Shown here in pieces: positions 45,307-53,341 of a DNA stretch of 64,000 nt. The notes under the pieces are model-generated. The model did no database searches. It was not told where the DNA came from and worked only from the letters and a program-made list of their open reading frames with translations. The DNA lies in NCBI GenBank assembly GCA_025059235.1, contig JANXCV010000001.1, forward strand, positions 124,001 to 188,000. The letters are read 5' to 3'. The stretch's first letter is position 1, and each line of letters begins with the position of its first letter. This stretch comes from Candidatus Calescibacterium sp. Lineage in GTDB: Bacteria > DRYD01. A program made the translations under genes and the position numbers.

Positions 45307-45969
45307 ATGAGTGAAACCACCCTGTTTTTCCTAATAGTCATTCTCTTCCTCATCCGACTAGCCATAGTCAATAACGTCTTTTCATTCCCCAAATTCTGGC
45401 TACCAACCTTCCTAAGAAAAGTAAACAAAAAAAGTGTCCTAGATTGGATAGACAGCGCACTAACAGCCGGAATATTCGCACTAGTATTCATCATACTCAT
45501 AGGAAGACTATACATAATCCCATCCTCCTCAATGGAACCAACACTTAAACCAGGAGACATAGTCCTCGGAATAAATATGCTATGGTTTCAAACCAAAGGA
45601 GAACTCAAAATCAACAGAGGAGACATCATAATCTTTAAACCACCCATAGATAACAAACTATACATCAAAAGACTAATAGGACTACCCAACGAAAAACTAA
45701 TGATAATACACGGCAACCTATATATAAACGATAAACTTATCAAGGAAGACTACATTTCAAATAAAGATTACTACGACTACGGCCCAGTAAAAGTTCCCCC
45801 ACAAAGTTATTTCTTCCTAGGAGACAATCGACCCAATAGCTACGACAGCCACCTCTGGCCAGAACCATTCGTAAACAAAAAAGATATCAAAGCTAAAGCA
45901 GTAGCAATCATATTCCCACCAAACAGAATAAAAATCCTCTCAAACCCCTTCAACCAAAATGAAAAATAA
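45307..45969 (+). CDS. lepB: Signal peptidase I
   Basis: A 220-residue type I leader peptidase. There are two N-terminal membrane helices (about 5-20 and 50-67). The catalytic Ser75 lies in IPSSSMEPTLKPGD and the general base Lys121 in YIKRLIGLP. The last boxes are FFLGDNRPNSYDSHLW. It cleaves Sec and Tat signal peptides, so it would process the exported proteins seen in this window. It overlaps folD by 11 bp. Confidence 0.93.
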   Translation: MSETTLFFLIVILFLIRLAIVNNVFSFPKFWLPTFLRKVNKKSVLDWIDSALTAGIFALVFIILIGRLYIIPSSSMEPTLKPGDIVLGINMLWFQTKGELKINRGDIIIFKPPIDNKLYIKRLIGLPNEKLMIIHGNLYINDKLIKEDYISNKDYYDYGPVKVPPQSYFFLGDNRPNSYDSHLWPEPFVNKKDIKAKAVAIIFPPNRIKILSNPFNQNEK

Positions 45970-46804
45970 AACAGACACCCTGATCCTTACAGGAAATTTC
46001 TACTCACAACTCCTATCAGAATATAAACAAAAAATAACCTCCATCCTCAATAAACCCGAAAAATACACCATAGCAATATTCTACTTCAAAACAAAAAATA
46101 ATAACTACTTCTCAATCAACCAAGAAAAAATATTCAAACAAATTGGATTAAACGTAAAAACAATATTCACCGAAAAAGAAAGCGAATTTATCGAACTACT
46201 CACAAAATACTCCGAAGACAAAAACGTAATAGGAATAAACGTAGAACTACCCCTACCAAAAGGATTCAACCTCTCCAACCTATCAAAAATCAGTTGCGAT
46301 AAAGATCTAGACTGCCTTAACCCCCTCAATTACTACAACTTCCTCATAAACTCCAATATAGACTCAATTATCATACCATCAGTAGCTAATGCAGTCCTAC
46401 TAATGCTTAACCACTATAAAATCCAATTCGAAAAAAAAGACATAGTAATCCTTGGAAAAAGCACCTACACAGGCCTAGCAATAGCACACCTACTACTAAA
46501 ATTCAACTCCACAGTCCAAATCCTAAACGAACACTCAAAAGATATTAAACAAAAATGCAAAAACGCAGATATAATAATATCAGCCACAGGATCTGTAAAC
46601 CTCATAAATAAAGAATTCGTAAACCCAAACTCAATAGTAATAGACGTAGGATTCGAAGTAGTCAACGGCAAAATAAAAGGAGACGTAGACATAGAAAGCA
46701 TAAAGGGAATCGTAAAAGCAGTCTCAATAGTACCAGGAGGAATAGGAAAACTATGCAACCTCTCAACAGTAATAAACCTATACAAACTCATAAACAAAAA
46801 ATAA
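45959..46804 (+). CDS. folD: FolD-like bifunctional enzyme, divergent active site
   Basis: A 281-residue homologue of methylenetetrahydrofolate dehydrogenase/cyclohydrolase. The substrate block NVELPLPKG, the KDLD block, ILGKSTYTGLAIAHLLL (NADP loop) and SIVPGGIGKL are recognisable. Against E. coli FolD the YxxxK pair (Y50, K54) appears as Phe and Gln in the segment YFSINQEKIFKQIGL, and the PCTP motif is PSVA. The catalytic Lys thus seems absent, which would remove cyclohydrolase activity (human K56Q keeps only dehydrogenase). One-residue alignment shifts do not restore a Lys. The gene overlaps lepB before it and the SpoIID gene after it. Confidence 0.78.
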   Translation: MKNKTDTLILTGNFYSQLLSEYKQKITSILNKPEKYTIAIFYFKTKNNNYFSINQEKIFKQIGLNVKTIFTEKESEFIELLTKYSEDKNVIGINVELPLPKGFNLSNLSKISCDKDLDCLNPLNYYNFLINSNIDSIIIPSVANAVLLMLNHYKIQFEKKDIVILGKSTYTGLAIAHLLLKFNSTVQILNEHSKDIKQKCKNADIIISATGSVNLINKEFVNPNSIVIDVGFEVVNGKIKGDVDIESIKGIVKAVSIVPGGIGKLCNLSTVINLYKLINKK

Positions 46805-47994
46805 AAAAAATACTCACCTGCTTTATACTATCCTCCCTCATAATCCTCTCAAAAACATACCCGCTAAACCTACAAAAAAACGAACTCGATAACCTCAGAA
46901 TACTACTAGAAAAAATCAACACAGAAGATATAAACCTAACCATAAAAGGCAATTACCTTAGTCTAAAATATTCAACAGAAGAATTCCCATCAATATACCA
47001 AGGCGGTTTCCATCTAGCCAACCAAATAACAATACTCAGCCTCAAACCAACCCTAAAATTCTTCTACGATCATAACTACCAAAACACCAACGAAATACAA
47101 AACTACAAAAACATCATGATTCTATCCTCAAACTACCTCGAATACAAAGGCAAAAAATACAGAGGAAAATTCCTCATAATACCCAAAGACAAAAATTACT
47201 ACCTAATAAACCTAATAGGAATGGATGATTACCTTAGATCAGTAGTACCCTCAGAAATGCCAAGCTCATGGGAACTCGAAGCACTAAAAGCACAAGCCAT
47301 AGCAGCAAGAACATACGCAATCAAAGTAACCATCGAAAGAAGAAAAAAAGGAGAAATCTTTGACCTATACTCAACAGTCCTAGATCAAGCATATTACGGC
47401 ATGGAAAAAGAAAACCCAAAAACAGACGAAGCAGTCTACAAAACAAAAGACCTAATCATCGTCTATAACAACCAACCAATATGGGCACTATACCACTCAA
47501 ACTGCGGAGGAGAAACCCTAGACGGCAAAATCGTCTTCCCACAAAGACTCAACACAAACGACCAATACCTATCACCAGTAAAATGCCTATACAAAGGCAA
47601 AAACTGGGAAAACAAAGTAGAACTCTACACCATCAAAAAAAACCTAGCAAAACTAATAAACTCCAACATATACTCAATAGACAACATATACACCAACAAC
47701 TTCAAAATCTACTTCGTCTATAATAAAAACTCCATATACAGCCTATACACCTGGGAAATAAGAAAACTAATAGGTTACAACATCATAAGAAGTCCATACA
47801 TCACAAACCTCCTGATCCAAGGAGAATACGTCATATTCCAAGGCATAGGCTTTGGACACGGAGTAGGACTCTGTCAATTCGGAGCAAACATGCTAGCCAA
47901 AAACGGATTCAATTACCAAGAAATCATTAAATATTACTATAAGAACATTGAAATAATCGACCTCGGCAGGTGGTTGGAAAATGCTAATATTTGA
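46753..47994 (+). CDS. SpoIID/LytB-domain secreted protein, copy 1
   Basis: A 413-residue exported protein with an N-terminal signal (KILTCFILSSLIILS). The SpoIID block SVVPSEMPSSWELEALKAQAIAARTYAI lies near residue 157; ALYHSNCGGETLDG and GFGHGVGLCQFGANMLAKNG complete the family. In sporulators SpoIID is a peptidoglycan lytic transglycosylase; in non-sporulating bacteria the domain is found in cell-wall proteins. The start overlaps folD by 52 bp and has no alternative ATG. It overlaps pilT by 14 bp. Confidence 0.88.
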   Translation: MQPLNSNKPIQTHKQKIKKILTCFILSSLIILSKTYPLNLQKNELDNLRILLEKINTEDINLTIKGNYLSLKYSTEEFPSIYQGGFHLANQITILSLKPTLKFFYDHNYQNTNEIQNYKNIMILSSNYLEYKGKKYRGKFLIIPKDKNYYLINLIGMDDYLRSVVPSEMPSSWELEALKAQAIAARTYAIKVTIERRKKGEIFDLYSTVLDQAYYGMEKENPKTDEAVYKTKDLIIVYNNQPIWALYHSNCGGETLDGKIVFPQRLNTNDQYLSPVKCLYKGKNWENKVELYTIKKNLAKLINSNIYSIDNIYTNNFKIYFVYNKNSIYSLYTWEIRKLIGYNIIRSPYITNLLIQGEYVIFQGIGFGHGVGLCQFGANMLAKNGFNYQEIIKYYYKNIEIIDLGRWLENANI

Positions 47995-49030
47995 ACTCCT
48001 AGAAAATATGCACAAACTAGAAGCCAGCGATCTACACCTAGGAGTAGGATCTCCACCAATATTCAGAATAAAAGGAAAACTAAAAGCACTCAACTTCCCA
48101 CCTCTAACAAACGATATGATAAGAAGTATGGTATTCGCCCTCCTAACCTCAGAACAAATAGAACAATTCGAAAAACAAAAAGAACTAGACTTCTCATATT
48201 CACTCGAAAACACAGGAAGATTCCGAGGAAATCTATACTTCCAAAAAGGAACCATAGCAGCAGCAATAAGATCCATACCCTACAAAATAAGATCCATAGA
48301 AGAACTCGGATTACCACAAATCCTAGAACAAATGGCCTCCTTCGAAAGAGGACTATTCCTAGTAACAGGACCCACAGGCGTCGGTAAATCAACCACTCTC
48401 GCAGCAATGATCGAATACATAAATAACAACTTCTCCAAACACATAATAACCATAGAAGACCCCATCGAATACGTATACATAAACAAAAAATCTATAATAC
48501 ATCAAAGAGAAATAGGAGTAGATACCCACTCTTTCCACGAAGCACTCAGACACGTACTAAGGCAAGATCCAGACGTAATCATGATCGGAGAAATGAGAGA
48601 TATAGAAAGTATCTCCCTCGCACTTACAGCAGCAGAAACAGGACACCTCGTATTCTCAACATTACACACCTTCGGAATAGTCAACACCATCGACAGAATA
48701 GTCGACGCCTTCCCAGCAGCACAACAAAACCAAATAAGAACACAACTGGCCAACATCATAAACGGATCCATCTCCCAAATCCTCATACCAACCGTAGACA
48801 ATAACCTCATCGTAGCCTACGAAGTAGTAGTAGCAAACGCAGCAGTAAGAAACCTAATTAGAAAAGGAGAACACCACCAACTATACAACGTCCTCTACAC
48901 AGGCAGAGAATTAGGAATGATATCCCTAGAAGCAAGACTCACAGAATTATACCGAAAAGGAATTATAACCAAAGAAACTGCATACAGATACGCAAACAAT
49001 AAAGAAGTCATAGCCAGAATGATAGAATGA
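47981..49030 (+). CDS. pilT: Type IV pilus retraction ATPase PilT
   Basis: A 349-residue hexameric ATPase. The N-terminal domain has ASDLHLGVGSPPIFRIKG. The core has Walker A GPTGVGKST, the Asp box IITIEDPIEY, Walker B ALRHVLRQDPDVIMIGEMRD, and the His box LALTAAETGHLVFSTLHT. The conserved AIRSIP block agrees with PilT. It powers pilus retraction for twitching motility or DNA uptake. pilB, pilC and pilQ are outside the window. Confidence 0.95.
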   Translation: MLIFELLENMHKLEASDLHLGVGSPPIFRIKGKLKALNFPPLTNDMIRSMVFALLTSEQIEQFEKQKELDFSYSLENTGRFRGNLYFQKGTIAAAIRSIPYKIRSIEELGLPQILEQMASFERGLFLVTGPTGVGKSTTLAAMIEYINNNFSKHIITIEDPIEYVYINKKSIIHQREIGVDTHSFHEALRHVLRQDPDVIMIGEMRDIESISLALTAAETGHLVFSTLHTFGIVNTIDRIVDAFPAAQQNQIRTQLANIINGSISQILIPTVDNNLIVAYEVVVANAAVRNLIRKGEHHQLYNVLYTGRELGMISLEARLTELYRKGIITKETAYRYANNKEVIARMIE

Positions 49031-49338
49031 ATATTCTCGAACTAATCATCTTCATCCTCATCCTCTTCCTACTAGTCTTCGTAGACGGATTCACAAGAAT
49101 CCTATATCTATCACTAAAATATAAACCAGATTTCTTCATGTACAGCCTATTCCGATTCTCAATCATCATCCTAATCATACTCCTGTTCATAAAGATATTC
49201 CCCAATTTTTATTACTATGCCATAGGCTTCCTGGTTTATCTGCTACTAAGCGGACTAATATGGAGAAAAATACTAAAAATCTGGTATCAAAACTATTTGA
49301 AGAAAGAAGGATATATAAAGGATAGTGTCAAAAGATAG
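49027..49338 (+). CDS. Small membrane protein of unknown function
   Basis: A 103-residue protein that begins within the pilT stop (ATGA overlap). Hydrophobic segments lie at about 3-19 (LELIIFILILFLLVFV), 38-58 and 63-80, then a basic tail. It has no known motif. Because it is coupled to pilT it may be part of pilus function, but this is only positional inference. Confidence 0.55.
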   Translation: MNILELIIFILILFLLVFVDGFTRILYLSLKYKPDFFMYSLFRFSIIILIILLFIKIFPNFYYYAIGFLVYLLLSGLIWRKILKIWYQNYLKKEGYIKDSVKR

Positions 49339-49344
49339 AGATGA

Positions 49345-49418
49345 AGGGCGGTAGCTCAGTCCGGTAGAGCGGTGGACTCCAAATCCATTGGTCGGGGGTT
49401 CAAATCCTCTCCGCCCTG
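49345..49418 (+). tRNA. tRNA-Trp (anticodon CCA)
   Basis: A 74-base tRNA. The acceptor AGGGCGG (49345-49351) pairs with CCGCCCT (49411-49417), with G as discriminator. The anticodon stem GTGGA/TCCAT (one G-U pair) encloses CTCCAAA with anticodon CCA at 49379-49381. The D arm GCTC..GAGC and T loop TTCAAAT are standard. The terminal CCA is not encoded. It reads the UGG codon only, consistent with TGA being a stop here. Confidence 0.97.
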
Positions 49419-49430
49419 CAAAACCACCTA

Positions 49431-51524
49431 ATGAAACTCCTCCCCATCCTACTCCTCCTAATCCTATCACTCTCATTCCCACAAAACACCAACATAATCC
49501 TATATACCCCCCAAATACTATCAGACCCCCAAAAAATACAAGTCAACCAAACAATAGAAATATATACCAACCAATACTGGATAAAATCCTCCAAAGCCAC
49601 CATCGACAAACAAAAAAGAAAAATCATTATACCAGAAAAAACATTCATCAAAAACCTACAAACCCAAGACGAATTCCTAACTGAAACAATAGAAATAGAA
49701 TACACCCCCGAAGGCAAAATCGAAAAAATATCAGGCTCCAGAGGATCAGGCTACATACTCAACTTCGGATTAGAACCCCTCAAACTAAAAGATAAACTAT
49801 TCTTCGAATACTCCCAAATCTACCTCTTCTCCAATAACTACACCTTCAAAAATGTAAACTTCTCAACATGTGATATCTGCCAATACGACAACTTCGAACA
49901 TAAACACTATATCCTTAGCTCAGAAGAAGTCCAAATCATACCCAACGACAAAATGATCCTAACAAACTCACGAATGCTACTGTATAAAAAACAAGTACTC
50001 GGATACAAAAAACTAATAATACCCCTCAGAAAAAGAAAACTTCCAAAACTACCCCAAGAAGATACCTCCACCTTCCCACAAATCGGATACAACAACACTG
50101 ACGGATTCTTCATCATCAAAAACTTCGACTACATCCTCAATAACTCCAACTACGGCAAAATATTAACCAAATACGGACAATACACAGGACTATATTACGG
50201 CATCTCAAACTACTACAAAAAACAAATAGCCAACATAAACCTCGAAATGAATAACTACATCTTCGTCAATAACAACAAAAGACTAGGAAATAAATTCAGA
50301 AATATACACGGAAATCTTAACCTATCTTCAAATAACATAAGAGGATTTATCAGATACTCAAGCAATAGGTCAATCTATAGAAACCTCTCAGCTCCCCTAA
50401 TACAAACAATCTCCTACGGATTCTCCGCAAAAATCAAACAAGTAGATATAAATTACACAGTAAACCGAAACTCAACAGAAGGACAATTCGAATCAGTAAA
50501 CCACTTACTAACAGCATCAGGAAAAATCAAAAATCTCACCTTCAGCTTTAACCTCAACGACCTCGAAAATCAGTATTTCACAACAAACACAATAAGAACC
50601 AGTCAAAACATAAAACTAAACCTAAACTACATCTTCTCCAGAGATCTACTAACCTTGACACTTCTAATAGATAACACAACAAATAATTTCGGCTTCTTCG
50701 GTGTCAATAAAATCCCAGAAGTCACCCTTAAACTCAATAAACCAATAAAATACAAAGAAAAAATCACCCTATCACCCCTACTATTCCTCGGTAAATACAA
50801 AGAACCCAAATTCAACAGAACCACCACAAAATACCAACTTCTCCTATACTATAACATACAACACATAACCAGCAAGGAAATCAACTGGACAACCTCAGGA
50901 ATGTTTAAACAAAACTTTTACGATACCGGAAATTATTACAGCGACAGAAACTTCCATGCCTCATTCGTCAACTCACTAACTTCCAACTTCACCCTAAACA
51001 AAAAGTCCTTCAGGTTTAACCTCAACTACACCTATAACTTTGGCAAAGGATTCGCACCTATCTTTTCCGATTTCACAGGCAAATACCAAAACCTAACAGC
51101 CAACCTATCAATATTCAATAACAAAACTTTCAACATCAGCCTTTCCACAAACTATAACCTAACCAACGGATCTATAAGCCCTATCAGCATAAACCTCAAA
51201 TACTCACCCAACAAAAAGTTTTATACCAGCATCTTTACCACTTTTAATGTCAAAAAAGGTAGATTCACCAACATAAATACCAACGTAGACTGGTATATAT
51301 CCAAAGATATGCGACTAACTACATGGCTCAACTATAACTATCTTACAAAAAAACTAGACTATATCGACGTGATTCTTATAAAAGATAATCATTGTTGGGT
51401 CAGCTACCTGGTTTACAGAAGCACATCAAAACAACTCTACCTATATGCCTATCTAAAAGCCCTACCCATCCTGGGAATAAACATCGGTATAGATCAATCA
51501 AAAAAATTCATCCCCAGGTACTAA
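49431..51524 (+). CDS. lptD: LptD-like LPS-assembly outer membrane protein
   Basis: A 697-residue outer-membrane protein. A signal peptide (LLPILLLLILSLSFP) is followed by an OstA-type beta-jellyroll domain. The LptD signature appears as CDIC (147-150) then HKHYILSSEEVQIIPNDKM, then LLYKKQVLGYKKLIIPL. The last 450 residues alternate hydrophobic/aromatic strands typical of a beta-barrel, ending in FIPRY. It inserts LPS into the outer leaflet with LptE. With lpxC and the lptC-like gene it points to an LPS-bearing outer membrane. Confidence 0.85.
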   Translation: MKLLPILLLLILSLSFPQNTNIILYTPQILSDPQKIQVNQTIEIYTNQYWIKSSKATIDKQKRKIIIPEKTFIKNLQTQDEFLTETIEIEYTPEGKIEKISGSRGSGYILNFGLEPLKLKDKLFFEYSQIYLFSNNYTFKNVNFSTCDICQYDNFEHKHYILSSEEVQIIPNDKMILTNSRMLLYKKQVLGYKKLIIPLRKRKLPKLPQEDTSTFPQIGYNNTDGFFIIKNFDYILNNSNYGKILTKYGQYTGLYYGISNYYKKQIANINLEMNNYIFVNNNKRLGNKFRNIHGNLNLSSNNIRGFIRYSSNRSIYRNLSAPLIQTISYGFSAKIKQVDINYTVNRNSTEGQFESVNHLLTASGKIKNLTFSFNLNDLENQYFTTNTIRTSQNIKLNLNYIFSRDLLTLTLLIDNTTNNFGFFGVNKIPEVTLKLNKPIKYKEKITLSPLLFLGKYKEPKFNRTTTKYQLLLYYNIQHITSKEINWTTSGMFKQNFYDTGNYYSDRNFHASFVNSLTSNFTLNKKSFRFNLNYTYNFGKGFAPIFSDFTGKYQNLTANLSIFNNKTFNISLSTNYNLTNGSISPISINLKYSPNKKFYTSIFTTFNVKKGRFTNINTNVDWYISKDMRLTTWLNYNYLTKKLDYIDVILIKDNHCWVSYLVYRSTSKQLYLYAYLKALPILGINIGIDQSKKFIPRY

Positions 51525-51922
51525 ACAATCATCTAGATCTCCTGTCCACACCACCGAACCATTACAAATCCCATACAATAAAACACTCCCTATACACAGA
51601 CTCACGCACCTCAAAACATAGAGCACCACAAGCACTAGCCTTCGACATACAAACCTCAAAAATAAAACTAATCCTAGAAAAGACATCATCCTAGCTAAAA
51701 AACGTGAATAATATCCCCAAACAACAAAACATCCAGCACTTGGAAAATAAACTGTTCGCACCCAAAAGCAAAGATTGAGAAAAAAAACTAGAATACCCCC
51801 AGACCTCAAAATCCAACACAGATTCAAAATCAGAAAAGTCACTAATGTCATCAACAAAAGTCACTAAAGTCATAAAAGGAAAAAAGTTCCTCCCAAATAA
51901 CACAACCCTATCAGCTCAGTAA
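51525..51922 (+). pseudogene. leuC: Decayed leuC (isopropylmalate dehydratase large subunit) remnant
   Basis: Translating one frame through stops gives a recognisable aconitase-superfamily fragment. TDSRTSKHRAPQALAFDIQ followed by TSKIKLIL aligns with the LeuC block TDSHTTTHGALGAFAFGIG..TSEV. After a TAG (51692-51694) the frame continues NIPKQQNIQHLENKL and PKSKD, matching KVPKTIKIE..KLPPGV.AKD. A TGA lies at 51776-51778 and the frame ends at TAA 51922. The conserved Cys-containing parts and the rest of the protein are missing. Other aconitase-family proteins could give the same match, but the leuD remnant just downstream supports leuC. Confidence 0.75.
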
Positions 51923-52014
51923 TACCAACAGTAACCACAAACAAAACCAAACACAAAAACTACTCCGGAGAGAAAACAAAACAAAAGGAATAACCATATA
52001 AACCGGTAAAGTAA

Positions 52015-52347
52015 TATATAGATACCAATCGAATTATGCCCAACCGACCACCTAACACTGATTCCGTAATCAATAAATACTCGGGAACTACTATCCTAGT
52101 CACAGAACCAAATTCTGGCTCCGGATCATCCAGAAAACACCCAGCATATGGACCAAAACAATATCACTCTAAAGTCATCCCAGCACCCCCCTTCACAGAT
52201 ATCTTCTACTCTAAAACAGTCAAAAATATGTCACTACCCCACATAATAACTCACAAATCAGTAAACCCACCTGATCAACTGATATACAATGAAGAAAGAT
52301 TTAATGTAGAATTTTCAATAGATCCAACCTCAATAAACCATGATTGA
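52015..52347 (+). pseudogene. leuD: Decayed leuD (isopropylmalate dehydratase small subunit) remnant
   Basis: A reading frame of about 110 residues covering most of LeuD. YIDTNRIMPNR matches the N-terminal IDTDxIxPxR; TTILVTEPNSGSGSSRKHP matches ILVAGxNFGCGSSREHAP, with the conserved Cys now Ser; KVIPAPPFTDIFYSKTVKN matches AVIAPSFADIFYNN.xKN; SLPHII ends it. It has no credible start or full length; an ATG at 52036 opens only the later part. It overlaps the alcohol dehydrogenase start by 8 bp, suggesting an original operon. Between the leuC and leuD pieces (51923-52014) I see no further gene. Confidence 0.8.
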
Positions 52348-53341
52348 AAGTAACGGCTATTTCGTAAATAATTCACAAATATACAAAGATACAAACCTCA
52401 TCGAAAACCCAAAAGATAAAGAAATACTAGTAGAAATACTATTCTGTGGATTATGTAGAACAGACCTACACGTGATAGACCAGGAGATTCCTTTTACCAA
52501 GTATCCTGTCATACCAGGACACCAAATCGTAGGCAAAATCATACAAAAAGGTCAAAACTCAACCTCACAAATCGGAAAAAAAGTAGGAATATACTGGCTT
52601 TATTCAACTTGCCAAAAATGTCAATACTGCAACCAAGGCAGAGAAAATCTATGCGATAAAGCCAACTTCACAGGATGTACAGTACACGGAGGATTTCAAC
52701 AATACATCAAGATTAACGAAGAATACGTCGTGGATATACCTGACTTCTATGAAGATCATGAAATAGCACCCCTCCTCTGCGCAGGAATAATAGGCTACCG
52801 ATCACTCTCACTCATAGAAGAATGCGAAACCATAGGAATATACGGCTTCGGATCAGCAGGACACATCATCTCCCAAATAGCTATCTGGCAAGGTAAAAAA
52901 ATACTAGCCTTCATAAAAAAAGGAGATACTAAAACAGCCCAACTAGCAGAAAACCTAGGATGCAAAGTATACTACAGCAACCAAATCATAAATCATAAAC
53001 ACCAAGGAAGTATAATCTTCGCACCATCCGGAAAACTCCTAAAAATAGCACTCCTAAACACCACCAAAGGCGGTACAGTAGTATGCGGAGGAATACATAT
53101 GTCAGATATACCACCACTAAAATACCAATGGATATGGAACGAAAAAACAATAAAATCAGTAGCAAATGTAACCAGACAAGACGCAAATAACTTCTTCCAA
53201 ATCATCCAAAAAATCTACCAAAAAGATAGAAAAAAAATAAAAATAGACACAGACGTATACCCAATAGAAAACATAACACAAGTTATCCAAGAATATAGAA
53301 AAGGTAAAACTGGAAAATCAGTAGTCTTTAAGCTAAAATGA
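52340..53341 (+). CDS. Zinc-dependent alcohol dehydrogenase (MDR family)
   Basis: A 333-residue medium-chain dehydrogenase. The catalytic zinc ligands are Cys39 (FCGLCRTDLH), His61 (PGHQIVG) and Cys147 (PLLCAGIIG). The structural zinc has Cys91, 94, 97 and 105. The NAD(P) loop is GIYGFGSAG. It should oxidise alcohols or reduce aldehydes; the substrate is not specified. It follows the decayed leuD, so it was probably in an older leu operon or was placed there by rearrangement. It overlaps the rRNA methylase gene by 4 bp. Confidence 0.9.
   Translation: MIESNGYFVNNSQIYKDTNLIENPKDKEILVEILFCGLCRTDLHVIDQEIPFTKYPVIPGHQIVGKIIQKGQNSTSQIGKKVGIYWLYSTCQKCQYCNQGRENLCDKANFTGCTVHGGFQQYIKINEEYVVDIPDFYEDHEIAPLLCAGIIGYRSLSLIEECETIGIYGFGSAGHIISQIAIWQGKKILAFIKKGDTKTAQLAENLGCKVYYSNQIINHKHQGSIIFAPSGKLLKIALLNTTKGGTVVCGGIHMSDIPPLKYQWIWNEKTIKSVANVTRQDANNFFQIIQKIYQKDRKKIKIDTDVYPIENITQVIQEYRKGKTGKSVVFKLK

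Noticed and set aside
52036..52347. A novel small gene
   Set aside because: Its sequence aligns with the later two thirds of LeuD with lost Cys and no proper start, so it is a remnant.
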